A program made the translations under genes and the position numbers. From the NCBI GenBank assembly GCA_022865625.1, contig JALHTB010000185.1, forward strand, positions 1 to 6,354: a stretch of DNA of 6,354 nucleotides, in the 5' to 3' direction. The DNA comes from Candidatus Bathyarchaeota archaeon. GTDB taxonomy: Archaea > Thermoproteota > Bathyarchaeia > 40CM-2-53-6 > FEN-987. Below the pieces are notes generated by a model. It was not told where the DNA came from, made no database searches, and was given only the letters and a program-made list of their open reading frames with translations. Below, piece after piece: positions 1-5,652 of the stretch (positions are counted from its first letter, which is position 1; each line of letters begins with the position of its first letter).

Positions 1-1
1 C

Positions 2-136
2 TCGCAATACATGAAGGACAGAATCCCCAATGCTCGGCTTGTCATCATTCCAGGTGCAGGCCACTCGGCGATGCTTGAGAAGCCAGAGGAACTGAACAAG
101 GCACTTCGGACATTCGTCTCCGATCTTCGCGCTTAA
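2..136 (+). CDS. Alpha/beta hydrolase, C-terminal fragment (5' end outside window)
   Basis: The first 45 codons read as the last part of an alpha/beta-hydrolase-fold protein, ending at TAA 134-136. The visible segment has the usual final strand and helix: a short beta strand (RLVIIPG), the catalytic-histidine motif G-A-G-H about 20 residues in, then the MLEKPEELNKALRTFV pattern typical of this family, where a helix closes the domain ('...GHxxxxEkPeelnxxixxFl'). The histidine would complete a Ser-Asp-His triad whose other members lie upstream of the window. Substrate cannot be inferred from this tail; esterases, haloperoxidase-like enzymes and C-C bond hydrolases all share it. The gene faces the next minus-strand gene tail to tail. 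Sure of the fold, not of the reaction. Confidence 0.8.
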   Translation, partial: SQYMKDRIPNARLVIIPGAGHSAMLEKPEELNKALRTFVSDLRA

Positions 137-145
137 GGCGCGTTT
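128..145 (+). terminator. GC hairpin overlapping the hydrolase stop codon, possible terminator
   Basis: CGCGC (128-132) pairs with GCGCG (138-142) around a 5-base loop that holds the stop codon, and TTT follows at once. A short GC stem with a few T's after a gene end fits a weak terminator. The stem has only 5 bp and the T run only 3, so this is suggestive only. Confidence 0.3.
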
Positions 146-399
146 GGATTGCTCCCTTGGAAAGATCACTTCCCAACGCGAGTACGACCAAGTGTTTACG
201 CCAACTCACATGGTGCGCTTAAGTTGCCGGGGGGGTAGGGACGTTAACAGTTTTAGCACGTATTTCTGGCATTTAACCACAGAATCACAGGTTTACGATA
301 AAATCGGCGCGCTTGGCAGATAATTACCGTATTCTTAACTCTGGTCATATGTTGCATTAGAATGATGGTTGGATGGATGCGACGAAGAACGGAGAGAAC
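137..399. other. Gene-free gap between two convergent 3' ends
   Basis: These 263 bases lie between the hydrolase tail (plus) and the DUF457-type gene (minus), which end facing each other, so no promoter is required here. I see no convincing ORF, RNA gene or long repeat. There is a run of seven G's at 229-235 and a second GCGCTTAAG (215-223) like that at 129-137; neither is long enough to mean much. Confidence 0.5.
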
Positions 400-1041
400 T
401 CATCTAATGCCCCGATAACCATGGATGTAACTGAATTCCGCTTCCTGTCTCTTCTTTGCCCTTACAAGCACATCATAGGTAACCGATATTCCCCATATGC
501 ATCCATAGGTCACCGTCGATACTTGCCATCCGGGCACAAACAACTGCGAGAGATTAGCTGAGATCGCTATGAAGCCTAAAGCCGCAAGAGCTTGTAGAAT
601 CCACTCCCATGTGCCCGCGAATCCCACCTTGTTAAGCGATCGCAACCAACGCCTAACAAACAGGTGCTCATAGATCCCTTGGCTCGGATCACGATCCCTG
701 AAGCCATCAAAGATGTCCATGAAAGAATGAAGCCAGCCGCCCAAGGCCACACAGGCGAGCACAAGTACCCAGACCCGATGCTCAAGAAAGAGCCATGCCA
801 CGATGAACAGCCCTACAGCGGCGAGAAGATAGCCGACTATGAAGTGGCAAGTCTTCTTGTGCACAAAACCTAGAGACTCCAACGAATCTATGTCTGGAAT
901 GATCCCACCGACAAGACCCGCAAGCGCAAGGAAAGCGGTAACTGGCATGACCACGGGACAGCTTGACGGGGCGACCACTGCAAATAGCAGTGTGAGGAGA
1001 TAACCCGAGACAAAGCCATAGGCCATGTGTGTCGACATCAT
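400..1041 (-). CDS. YdjM/DUF457-family membrane-bound putative metal-dependent hydrolase
   Basis: A 213-residue polytopic membrane protein. Motifs match the LexA-binding, inner-membrane-associated putative hydrolase family (PF04307 type): His at residue 5 in S-T-H-M-A-Y-G; P-D-I-D at 49-52; two His at 61 and 66 (VHKKTCHF, the family's HRgxTHs site); and H-S-F-M-D with His105 and Asp109 (the family's HxxxD). These His/Asp would bind metal near the membrane face. Hydrophobic segments lie at about 8-25, 33-49, 68-86, 88-108 and 147-165; the C-terminal tail is basic and soluble. Biochemical function of the family is poorly known; hydrolase is by inference. Start: ATG at 1041 puts the first His right at the N-terminus as in relatives; TTG at 1053 or 1044 or ATG at 1038 are alternatives. 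GGGGTGA at 1054-1060 may serve as ribosome site. It lies 70 bp below the alpha/beta hydrolase gene on the same strand and may share its transcript. Confidence 0.75.
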   Translation of the reverse strand: MMSTHMAYGFVSGYLLTLLFAVVAPSSCPVVMPVTAFLALAGLVGGIIPDIDSLESLGFVHKKTCHFIVGYLLAAVGLFIVAWLFLEHRVWVLVLACVALGGWLHSFMDIFDGFRDRDPSQGIYEHLFVRRWLRSLNKVGFAGTWEWILQALAALGFIAISANLSQLFVPGWQVSTVTYGCIWGISVTYDVLVRAKKRQEAEFSYIHGYRGIR

Positions 1042-1082
1042 CAACCTACCCAATCACCCCAATCTTCTGTGGTTCAATCGCA

Positions 1083-1110
1083 GAATCCTACCCTTGGTGT
1101 GTCTGGATTC
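1083..1110 (-). terminator. Weak inverted repeat between the two minus-strand genes
   Basis: GAATCC (1083-1088) and GGATTC (1105-1110) are perfect complements around a 16-base spacer, placed just after the TAA (1112-1114) of the alpha/beta hydrolase gene. It could be a terminator or processing hairpin separating the two genes, but a 6-bp stem with no T run is weak evidence. Confidence 0.2.
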
Positions 1111-1111
1111 C

Positions 1112-1903
1112 TTATGATTTGCTAGCACGTTTCCGCTTTGCCCTCTTGCGGCGAGCGAGAGGAGCAACTCTGAGCCCCTGATCAGGGCTCTCCTTCAGAA
1201 GCTCTATGACCCTATTGGTAACCTTCTCCAAGCTTTCTTTGGTCTTTCCGAAATCGTGCTCGCCCGGATAGTACCAGTCCTCCGCTTTGTTTCTCTTCTT
1301 CCACTCTGCTACGCCTTCTCTGAGGAATTCTTGGTCAGCGTATATCAGCAAAGTTCTCGCTTTGATATTCTGTGCATAGTAGGCCGCATCCGTGTGTGGG
1401 ATACAGCTGAGCTTGTCTTTTTCCGGGTCTCTGCGTTGTCCACGTTCCATGATCGGGCCGTTTATGACAATCAAGCTCTTGACCCTGCTTGCATTCTTCT
1501 TGTCCGAATGATGAGCAAGCGTGCTTGCGGCGATCGCGCCGCCTCCACTAAACCCGACAAGATGTATGAACTTGTATCCACCGTTTTTTGCCTCCCTGTA
1601 GAATCTCCTGACGAACTCAGTCGGTATGTTGCGGCCCTCCTTCTCACTGTACTCGAAACTCGAAAAATACGGAGGGGTCCGACAGTGTACGCCGAATCCA
1701 GTCTCTTGATTGATTCTCTCGCAAAACACGCCGTCCCTCTCATCTTTCCAATCACCAAGAGTGCCCACTATGCCCGTGAACCCGGGCGGCTTTATCTTGC
1801 CACCCCAAAGATAGCATACCAAATGGTTCTTCTTGCCAGGTAGCGTGAAACGAGGCCTCGGCCTCGCAGCCATCGAAAACGGCTTGCGGCGTCGTCGCCG
1901 CAT
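1112..1903 (-). CDS. Alpha/beta hydrolase with polybasic N- and C-terminal tails
   Basis: A 263-residue soluble alpha/beta-hydrolase-fold protein. The nucleophile elbow is G-F-S-G-G at residues 117-121 (Ser119) after a hydrophobic strand; the acid is probably Asp190 in LLIYADQEF; the histidine is His216 in PGEHDF. All three triad residues are in the expected order and spacing, so the enzyme should be active. The region before the nucleophile (30-60, CYLWGGKIKPPGF...) forms the oxyanion-hole side. Substrate is not readable; esterase/lipase-like or thioesterase-like activity is possible. Oddities: the protein begins M-R-R-R-R-R-K and ends in an Arg/Lys tail (about 251-261), so both ends are strongly positive and could touch membranes or nucleic acid. 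Start: ATG 1903 has GGGGA upstream with about 7 bases spacing. A GTG at 1960 extends the frame by 19 residues without a ribosome site; ATG 1873 is also possible. No signal peptide. Confidence 0.8.
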   Translation of the reverse strand: MRRRRRKPFSMAARPRPRFTLPGKKNHLVCYLWGGKIKPPGFTGIVGTLGDWKDERDGVFCERINQETGFGVHCRTPPYFSSFEYSEKEGRNIPTEFVRRFYREAKNGGYKFIHLVGFSGGGAIAASTLAHHSDKKNASRVKSLIVINGPIMERGQRRDPEKDKLSCIPHTDAAYYAQNIKARTLLIYADQEFLREGVAEWKKRNKAEDWYYPGEHDFGKTKESLEKVTNRVIELLKESPDQGLRVAPLARRKRAKRKRASKS

Positions 1904-2040
1904 GACAGGTCCCCAGTGTACAAGAGAACAACTAAGATATCGCACTTGTGGCAATCGCACACGTTATGTTGCTTAACGTGCCATCAATTGAGCCAGGACG
2001 CTCGGGCCTTGGCTTAGAAGCATATACTCGCCGCGGCCCT

Positions 2041-2085
2041 CGCTAACGAAATTAAGATAGAGTAGATAGGCTGGCCGTTCGCATC
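2041..2085 (+). repeat. Dispersed repeat, copy 1 (core TAGGCTGGCCG)
   Basis: The 11-base core TAGGCTGGCCG at 2067-2077 also occurs exactly at 2617-2627 and 6335-6345, all in the same orientation. This copy is the most diverged in its flanks but shares CGCTAA (2041-2046) with copy 2 and GATAGAGTAGA before the core, comparable with GATAAGA in the other copies; TTCGC follows. It lies about 30 bp past the 3' end of the minus-strand gene at 2106-2591. Confidence 0.55.
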
Positions 2086-2105
2086 CAATAGAGAACAGGC
2101 CAAAA

Positions 2106-2591
2106 TCAATCCGTTATATCCATTAACCAACGTCTAATGAACCAAGGAAGCTTAAGATGAGTATTGATATGATTCCTCATACACCACATGAACCACTCAC
2201 TATGCCTATCGTTAAGCCAATTACGTATCCTATCCTCAAAGGTCCAAGGATAACTATCCACGCCATACCCTTCAGGCGATTCAATCTTCTGAGAAGTAAC
2301 CAATACGGCCTCTTGCCCCAGCTTACCCCTCAATGATTCAGCTAGACCCATTATCATCATATCAGCCTTAATCGCGCCATCTAGGCCCACCTGCTTCACA
2401 TGGGCATCGCCAACCAGAATTTCAACCACGTTGGAATCCTCAGCGGCCCCTTTCCATAGGCCACGACTCGGCATGATCGTCGCGCCCTCGAACCATTCAC
2501 CGACAATACGTTCTATCGTTTTCTTATCCGATTCATCCCTCAATCCGCAAAAAATCCGATACTGCCTTACCACATGACACACCCACCCCAT
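2106..2591 (-). CDS. Hypothetical protein with DUF3574-like pattern
   Basis: A 161-residue soluble protein of unknown function. Residues 11-101 form a small alpha/beta unit: YRIFCGLRD (11-19), an amphipathic helix, G-A-T-I then R-G-L-W-K-G (36-48), a strand NVVEIL (54-59), a long helix and a final QEAVLVTSQ (93-101). This order (strand-'GL'-helix-'Gat...G.WkG'-strand-helix-'Q..VLv') is what I recall from small DUF3574-like and phage-encoded proteins; no catalytic residues are evident. The C-terminal third (115-161) is Trp-rich, with seven Trp, and amphipathic, which is unusual. Start: ATG 2591; a GTG at 2573 preceded by GGGGTGG at 9 bases is a credible alternative giving MVRQYRIFCG. The gene is AT-richer than its neighbours and is bracketed by copies 1 and 2 of a dispersed repeat, so it may be a recent insertion. 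Confident it is coding, unsure of family. Confidence 0.6.
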   Translation of the reverse strand: MGWVCHVVRQYRIFCGLRDESDKKTIERIVGEWFEGATIMPSRGLWKGAAEDSNVVEILVGDAHVKQVGLDGAIKADMMIMGLAESLRGKLGQEAVLVTSQKIESPEGYGVDSYPWTFEDRIRNWLNDRHSEWFMWCMRNHINTHLKLPWFIRRWLMDITD

Positions 2592-2595
2592 TATA

Positions 2596-2637
2596 CGCTA
2601 AGACACGATAAGAAGTTAGGCTGGCCGAGAGTCGCCA
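2596..2637 (+). repeat. Dispersed repeat, copy 2 (core TAGGCTGGCCG)
   Basis: The exact core is at 2617-2627. The flanks resemble copy 3 closely: CGATAAGA at 2606-2613 matches 6324-6331, the core is followed by A, and GTCGCC / CTCGCC follow after a 2-base length difference. Like copy 1 it has CGCTAA (2596-2601). It lies just upstream of the start of the minus-strand DUF3574-like gene, about where a promoter would sit if that gene is leaderless, so a regulatory role is possible. Confidence 0.6.
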
Positions 2638-2691
2638 ATCACACCCGAGGCCAAAACAAAACGCATGTCTATAGGCGCGGTTCCGTAGAAG

Positions 2692-2707
2692 TCGAAAGCG
2701 CTTTCGA
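2692..2707. repeat. Perfect 16-bp palindrome TCGAAAGCGCTTTCGA
   Basis: The 16 bases read the same on both strands. As RNA this gives a 6-bp stem with a GCGC loop; as DNA it is a two-fold-symmetric site of the kind bound by dimeric regulators. It lies just before a second inverted repeat (2719-2756) in the same gene-free region. A loose outer pairing of GGTTC (2679-2683) with GAATCC (2708-2713) could extend the hairpin. Confidence 0.6.
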
Positions 2708-2718
2708 GAATCCAGCCG

Positions 2719-2756
2719 TGGAGCCGTCCTCTGCGGAGGACCTTCGGAAGGCTCCA
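2719..2756. ncRNA. Candidate structured RNA element, three-way-junction-like nested hairpin
   Basis: Outer stem: TGGAGCC (2719-2725) pairs with GGCTCCA (2750-2756). Inside is a perfect 6-bp hairpin GTCCTC (2726-2731) / GAGGAC (2736-2741) closed by the loop TGCG, which fits the stable UNCG tetraloop class on a C-G pair, followed by a small CTTCGGAAG mini-hairpin (2742-2750) that competes for the last outer pair. No spacer bases separate the outer stem from the inner one, so the parts can stack. I do not recognise an RNA family. Which strand is transcribed is unknown; the structure would also form on the minus strand. It could instead be a bidirectional terminator or a remnant mobile-element end. 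Confidence 0.35.
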
Positions 2757-3038
2757 ACATCAAAAACCCATACAGAACCAATAACCCTAGACTCATACAC
2801 CATCAAGACGTAAGGTGAAAACATAATCGAGAGAAAGAAACCTAAGTTGGCCGTATCGAGACGAATACGATCACTGGGATTTTGCGGATAGAGTGAAAGC
2901 CGCCATACGACCACACAATTTGATCCTGATCCGGATCTCGGATGAACATGCCTGAAACCTTCCACAATTCGGTTCCCGCCTTTGTATGGCAAGTGCCTTA
3001 TGCTTGCGGTAACAATCAAGGTGGCGTTCTGTCAGGTG

Positions 3039-3923
3039 ATGCGAATCACCGACGCTGGTCAATCGCCTTCAAAGCGTTTCCTTGTGCTGCCACGCTGTCC
3101 AAGGTGCGGAGCCGAGGCACCACTTCATGCTCAGGTCTGTCCCAGTTGTGGATCAAACATGAAGATTCCAAGCGCTCCCAAGGCGACTTCTCATCAAGTT
3201 TCTTCTCCCGGTGGTCATGACGACCCCAACCGCGTCAGGGGCTTCGAGAAATGGCTCGAAAGACAAGGCCAATTGGACGAGCCGACGATACAAGAGCCGA
3301 TGGTACACCATGTGGAGGGCCCATTGATCGAGCCACGTCCCCACGTTCGCAAGCATAGATTTCACCTACGCCCCCCGCTCATCGGCACGATTCTCCTAAT
3401 GGTGATCGCGTTCTCGGCAGGACTCGCAATTGGACCCTACATCACGCCGTACAGATCAATGCAGAGCATGGTGCCGATGACAGTCACCGTTGTGACAACT
3501 GTCGAAGCTACCCTGATCACTAGCGCGGGCACCTCACACCAAACAACCTCTGCTACGGTGTTGCAGACTCTGACTAGTACTGGACAACGCCCCAAGTGGA
3601 TTAGCTCCAGCACCAATGTGGTATCCTACCTACAAGCAGCGAACTATGTTGGGCAATCCAAGATAGTGGAGGGCACTATCGTACGCACCTACGTCTCAAA
3701 GGGAACTGTGTTCTTGGACTTCCACGACCCCTACCAAGGGTATTTTGTGGTAGTGATCTTCCAAAGCGATGTCAATAACTTCCCATTCTCGCCCGCGTCA
3801 TTCTACCTCAACAATGAAGTGCGAGTCACGGGAACGATTCAACTCTACGAAGGAGCGCCCCAGATCATCGTGCGTTCGCCCTCACAGATTGAAGTTGCCT
3901 ACATGGGTTTCAACTATCCGTGA
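3039..3923 (+). CDS. Zinc-ribbon, single-TM membrane protein with extracytoplasmic OB-fold domain
   Basis: A 294-residue protein built of four parts. (1) A cytoplasmic zinc ribbon, C-P-R-C at 20-23 and C-P-S-C at 34-37, binding one zinc. (2) A charged linker, about 42-112. (3) One transmembrane helix at about 114-136, after which the chain emerges on the outside, with a Ser/Thr/Val-rich stalk to about 190. (4) A C-terminal domain, about 198-286, with the alternating strands of an OB-fold: 'VGQSKIVEGTIV...GTVFLDFHDPYQGYFVVVIF...EVRVTGTIQLYEGAPQIIV', resembling OB-folds attached to secreted nucleases. No catalytic residues are visible, so binding of nucleic acid, glycan or protein is more likely than catalysis. 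This architecture is common in archaea. Start: ATG 3039; ATG 2982 or 3000 would add a poorly conserved-looking extension, and GTG 3084 would begin the protein just before the zinc ribbon. No clear Shine-Dalgarno. Its 3' end overlaps the convergent gene by 14 bp. Confidence 0.8.
   Translation: MRITDAGQSPSKRFLVLPRCPRCGAEAPLHAQVCPSCGSNMKIPSAPKATSHQVSSPGGHDDPNRVRGFEKWLERQGQLDEPTIQEPMVHHVEGPLIEPRPHVRKHRFHLRPPLIGTILLMVIAFSAGLAIGPYITPYRSMQSMVPMTVTVVTTVEATLITSAGTSHQTTSATVLQTLTSTGQRPKWISSSTNVVSYLQAANYVGQSKIVEGTIVRTYVSKGTVFLDFHDPYQGYFVVVIFQSDVNNFPFSPASFYLNNEVRVTGTIQLYEGAPQIIVRSPSQIEVAYMGFNYP
3910..3923. other. 14-bp overlap of two convergent genes
   Basis: The plus-strand TGA (3921-3923) lies inside the last codons of the minus-strand gene, whose TGA is at 3910-3912. 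There is thus no intergenic terminator; each transcript must extend into the other's coding region, producing complementary 3' ends. Confidence 0.85.
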
Positions 3924-5115
3924 GATCATCTGGGACACTATAACTGGGCCTCCTTCGGTACCAGATGAGCGCGACGAGGGCAGCCACCATCACCGCCAAG
4001 GCCACGACCGTTGGAAACGGGACACTCACCACGGTGATTGTGGTACTCGTCGTAGGGGTACCGATAGGAAGGGTGACCACTGCAGGTCGGTATCCTTCCT
4101 TCTGTGCCGTGAAGACGAAATTAGCGTTGTACGTTCCTGACGGTACGGCGATCACGTATTCTCCGACAGGAGGCACAACGTTTGCCACTTGTCCTCGGAA
4201 AGTGGACCCGTCAACACTCAACGACACGTCCGCTCGCGTCTTCACTCCAAGCGAATCGACCACATGAAGTCTGATGACCCCGTAGCTTGTGCTATTCAGA
4301 GCGACGCTGTCAATCGCGATTGAAAGCTCGTTCATCTTTGGCAGTTCTGGTGGCAAGGAGTTGGATCTCACTATTGCTGTGTACCAGATTCTGGCAGTTG
4401 CGATTATTGCTGTGTTGGTCCTGTTCTCGACAATCTTGGTGAGTTCAGGACTCCACTCTAGTCCCTCGTCGACGAGGGTCCTATTGATGTAAGACAAGAA
4501 GGAGTGACTTTGAATAGCGGCATCCAAGACAAACGCGGTCACGTTGCTGACGGGTTCAATCACTCCCACATCAGCGGGACTCACTAGCCTGAACTCCGAT
4601 AGATGGGAGGCCGCTGCGGACTCAAACAGCTGGTGCACGCCAACGCCGTTCTTGGTCTGAGGATCGTAGTAGAGCGTGGTGTGATAGGGTTGTGTGGCAT
4701 CTGCCATGTAGTGTGCAATCCTTCCAGCATCAAGGAACATACTGTTCCAATCGTTCGCTCGTATCGCCGACTCCATTTGAATGGTGAACTGGTCGATTGC
4801 CTGTGGGAGGGTGCCGGTCGAAGGGTCGTTCATGCTCCAGATTTCGAGGTCTATGTAGTGTCTTGATCCTTCGTCGGGATCACTCTCGCGATAGTACGTG
4901 TCGGGGCAGGCTGTTGTTTCATTGAGCAACCACTCGTAGTATTCGAAGAACTGTCCCCACGGACTCGGGAGCAGCTCTATGGCGACTTTCGCGATTGTTG
5001 GGTGACTGTCAGTTGACCATGCCGCTGCAGGGTAGGGTAGGATTCCGATTTGGCAGATACAGAAAACCGCGAGCGCAAGTCTGACGCCTGTCTGGGCGTG
5101 ACTCACGGCACACAC
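3910..5115 (-). CDS. Secreted, membrane-anchored zinc-dependent phospholipase C / P1-nuclease family protein
   Basis: A 401-residue surface protein. The signal peptide is at about 1-32, cleaved after A-A-A so that the mature protein begins with Trp33, as required because this Trp ligates metal. The candidate trinuclear zinc set is complete: Trp33, His38, Asp72, His86, His135, Asp139, His145 (in AHYMADATQPYH), His161 and Glu165 (HQLFE). From memory, spacings Asp72-His86-His135-Asp139-His145 equal those of Bacillus cereus phospholipase C (55-69-118-122-128), while Trp-x4-His resembles P1/S1 nuclease. It should cut phosphodiesters of phospholipids or nucleic acids outside the cell. Residues about 262-350 look like an Ig/carboxypeptidase-regulatory-like beta domain; then a Thr-rich linker, a TM anchor at about 367-385 and Y-R-R-R. 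Several N-x-S/T sites fit N-glycosylation. Start: GTG 5115; GTG 5106 is better spaced from GAGGG (5118-5122). Paralogous archaeal proteins with this plan are known. Confidence 0.85.
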   Translation of the reverse strand: MCAVSHAQTGVRLALAVFCICQIGILPYPAAAWSTDSHPTIAKVAIELLPSPWGQFFEYYEWLLNETTACPDTYYRESDPDEGSRHYIDLEIWSMNDPSTGTLPQAIDQFTIQMESAIRANDWNSMFLDAGRIAHYMADATQPYHTTLYYDPQTKNGVGVHQLFESAAASHLSEFRLVSPADVGVIEPVSNVTAFVLDAAIQSHSFLSYINRTLVDEGLEWSPELTKIVENRTNTAIIATARIWYTAIVRSNSLPPELPKMNELSIAIDSVALNSTSYGVIRLHVVDSLGVKTRADVSLSVDGSTFRGQVANVVPPVGEYVIAVPSGTYNANFVFTAQKEGYRPAVVTLPIGTPTTSTTITVVSVPFPTVVALAVMVAALVALIWYRRRPSYSVPDDLTDS

Positions 5116-5219
5116 ATCCCTCGATAGCTATGGCTAGGTCTCTCAAGAACTCTCTCTCAGTCAAATCCAAGCGAGAATGCTAATCCGACTGCATGCCGGT
5201 TCACGGATGCGGAGATGTT

Positions 5220-5281
5220 ATTATCAGACAGCTTGACGAGTATTATCAGACAGTTCTATGACCATTCCTGATTATCAGACG
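5220..5281 (+). repeat. Short direct repeats ATTATCAGACAG
   Basis: Two exact 12-base copies (5220-5231 and 5242-5253) and a third that matches over ATTATCAGAC (5271-5280), at start-to-start spacings of 22 and 29. The third copy encodes D-Y-Q-T in the Mrr_N fragment, so the first two may be slippage duplications of that coding start or a real upstream operator array. A fourth, inverted copy with one mismatch lies at 5588-5599. Confidence 0.55.
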
Positions 5282-5431
5282 ATCATGCTTCCCCTGCTTA
5301 ACCTTACAGAGGATGGTCAAGAGCATACGAAAGGCGATGCGGTCGAGCATTTGTCCAGCAAGTTCGGTGTGACCCAGACCGAGATGGAGGAGCGTCTACC
5401 AAGCGGTCAACAAAGGATATTCGACAACTGA
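5258..5431 (+). pseudogene. Mrr-type restriction protein, N-terminal domain remnant (Mrr_N)
   Basis: A 57-codon frame from ATG 5258 to TGA 5429-5431 encodes the N-terminal winged-helix-like domain found in Mrr restriction endonucleases and relatives (Mrr_N, PF14338). It begins MTIPDYQTIMLPLLNL and continues through D-G-Q-E-H and a helix, to a K-F-G-V-T turn and L-P-S-G-Q-Q-R-I-F-D-N. The family normally continues as '...FDNRVGWA', where here TGA replaces the Arg codon (explained by CGA to TGA) and the next codons read I-G-C. The rest of the domain and the whole nuclease domain (D-x-n-E-x-K type) are absent; after TGA the frame runs on without similarity into the zinc-finger gene. In Mrr proteins this domain serves DNA recognition. 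I call it a decayed gene; a functional stand-alone DNA-binding micro-protein is the alternative. No Shine-Dalgarno is evident. Confidence 0.8.
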
Positions 5432-5467
5432 ATCGGATGCTTAGAACAGAGAATTGTGAGAAGAAAC

Positions 5468-5644
5468 ATGAGAAAGAAGCACTCCGGATATGTTGGTCAT
5501 ACATTCACGTGTGTAGTATGCCACAAGAAGTGTCTATGCGGCATCAAGAAGAAAGATCATGTTGGCCGACATCGAGCGCATCCATGGCTGTCTGATCATA
5601 GATGGGGTCTGCACTTCGGGAGAAAACGCCACAAGACAAAGTGA
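5468..5644 (+). CDS. Small single C2H2 zinc-finger protein
   Basis: A 58-residue basic protein (many Lys, Arg and His). Residues 13-35 follow the classical zinc-finger spacing: F-T-C-V-V-C, 12 residues, H-V-G-R-H, that is C-x2-C-x12-H-x3-H with ligands Cys15, Cys18, His31 and His35. Two extra Cys at 22 and 24 and a further His38 could offer alternative ligands; the usual Phe after the second Cys is replaced by Cys22. The tail is positively charged (GRKRHKTK), which suits nucleic acid binding. Tiny one-finger proteins are widespread in archaea and act in regulation or stress and biofilm phenotypes. Start: ATG 5468 has GTGAG (5456-5460) at 7 bases; a GTG at 5456 would add four residues. The stop is 8 bases before the methyltransferase start, so the two are probably one transcription unit and the finger protein may regulate it. 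Confidence 0.65.
   Translation: MRKKHSGYVGHTFTCVVCHKKCLCGIKKKDHVGRHRAHPWLSDHRWGLHFGRKRHKTK
5588..5599 (-). repeat. Inverted copy of the ATTATCAGACAG repeat
   Basis: Read on the minus strand the bases are ATGATCAGACAG, one mismatch from the copies at 5220 and 5242. It lies inside the zinc-finger gene, so it may be chance; with the direct copies it encloses the Mrr_N remnant. Confidence 0.3.
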
Positions 5645-5652
5645 CCAGAATT

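Larger units (their letters stand above)
2592..3038. other. Gene-poor region with structured inverted repeats
   Basis: These 447 bases separate the DUF3574-like gene (minus) from the zinc-ribbon/OB-fold gene (plus), so promoters for both should lie here, yet no clear archaeal TATA box stands out. Open frames on both strands cross it (for example minus 2669-3019 and 2533-2796, plus 2574-2813), but none shows a recognisable domain, they overlap each other, and they run through perfect palindromes, so I treat them as chance. The notable content is the dispersed repeat copy 2, a 16-bp palindrome and a nested inverted repeat, listed separately. Confidence 0.55.

Noticed and set aside
129..223. GCGCTTAAG occurring twice
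   Set aside because: Nine bases with no shared flanks; too short to support a repeat family.
1256..1843. Long plus-strand open frame of 195 codons
   Set aside because: It lies wholly antisense to the alpha/beta hydrolase, which has an intact triad; the plus-strand translation shows no domain.
2533..2796. Minus-strand open frame of 87 codons
   Set aside because: It overlaps the start of the DUF3574-like gene in another frame and has no family resemblance.
2669..3019. Minus-strand open frame of 116 codons with a hydrophobic stretch
   Set aside because: It overlaps other chance frames, runs through perfect palindromes, and has no recognisable motif or ribosome site. A small membrane protein cannot be fully excluded.
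4551..4575. T-arm-like GGTTCAATC suggesting a tRNA
   Set aside because: It lies inside the phospholipase-like gene, with no matching acceptor, D or anticodon stems.
5220..5281. CRISPR-like array of ATTATCAGAC repeats
   Set aside because: The repeats are only 10-12 bases, the gaps are 10 and 17 bases and unequal, and the third copy is in coding sequence.
5429..5431. TGA read as selenocysteine or another recoded residue
   Set aside because: The family has Arg at this site, not Cys or Sec, and sequence after TGA soon loses Mrr similarity; a nonsense change is simpler.
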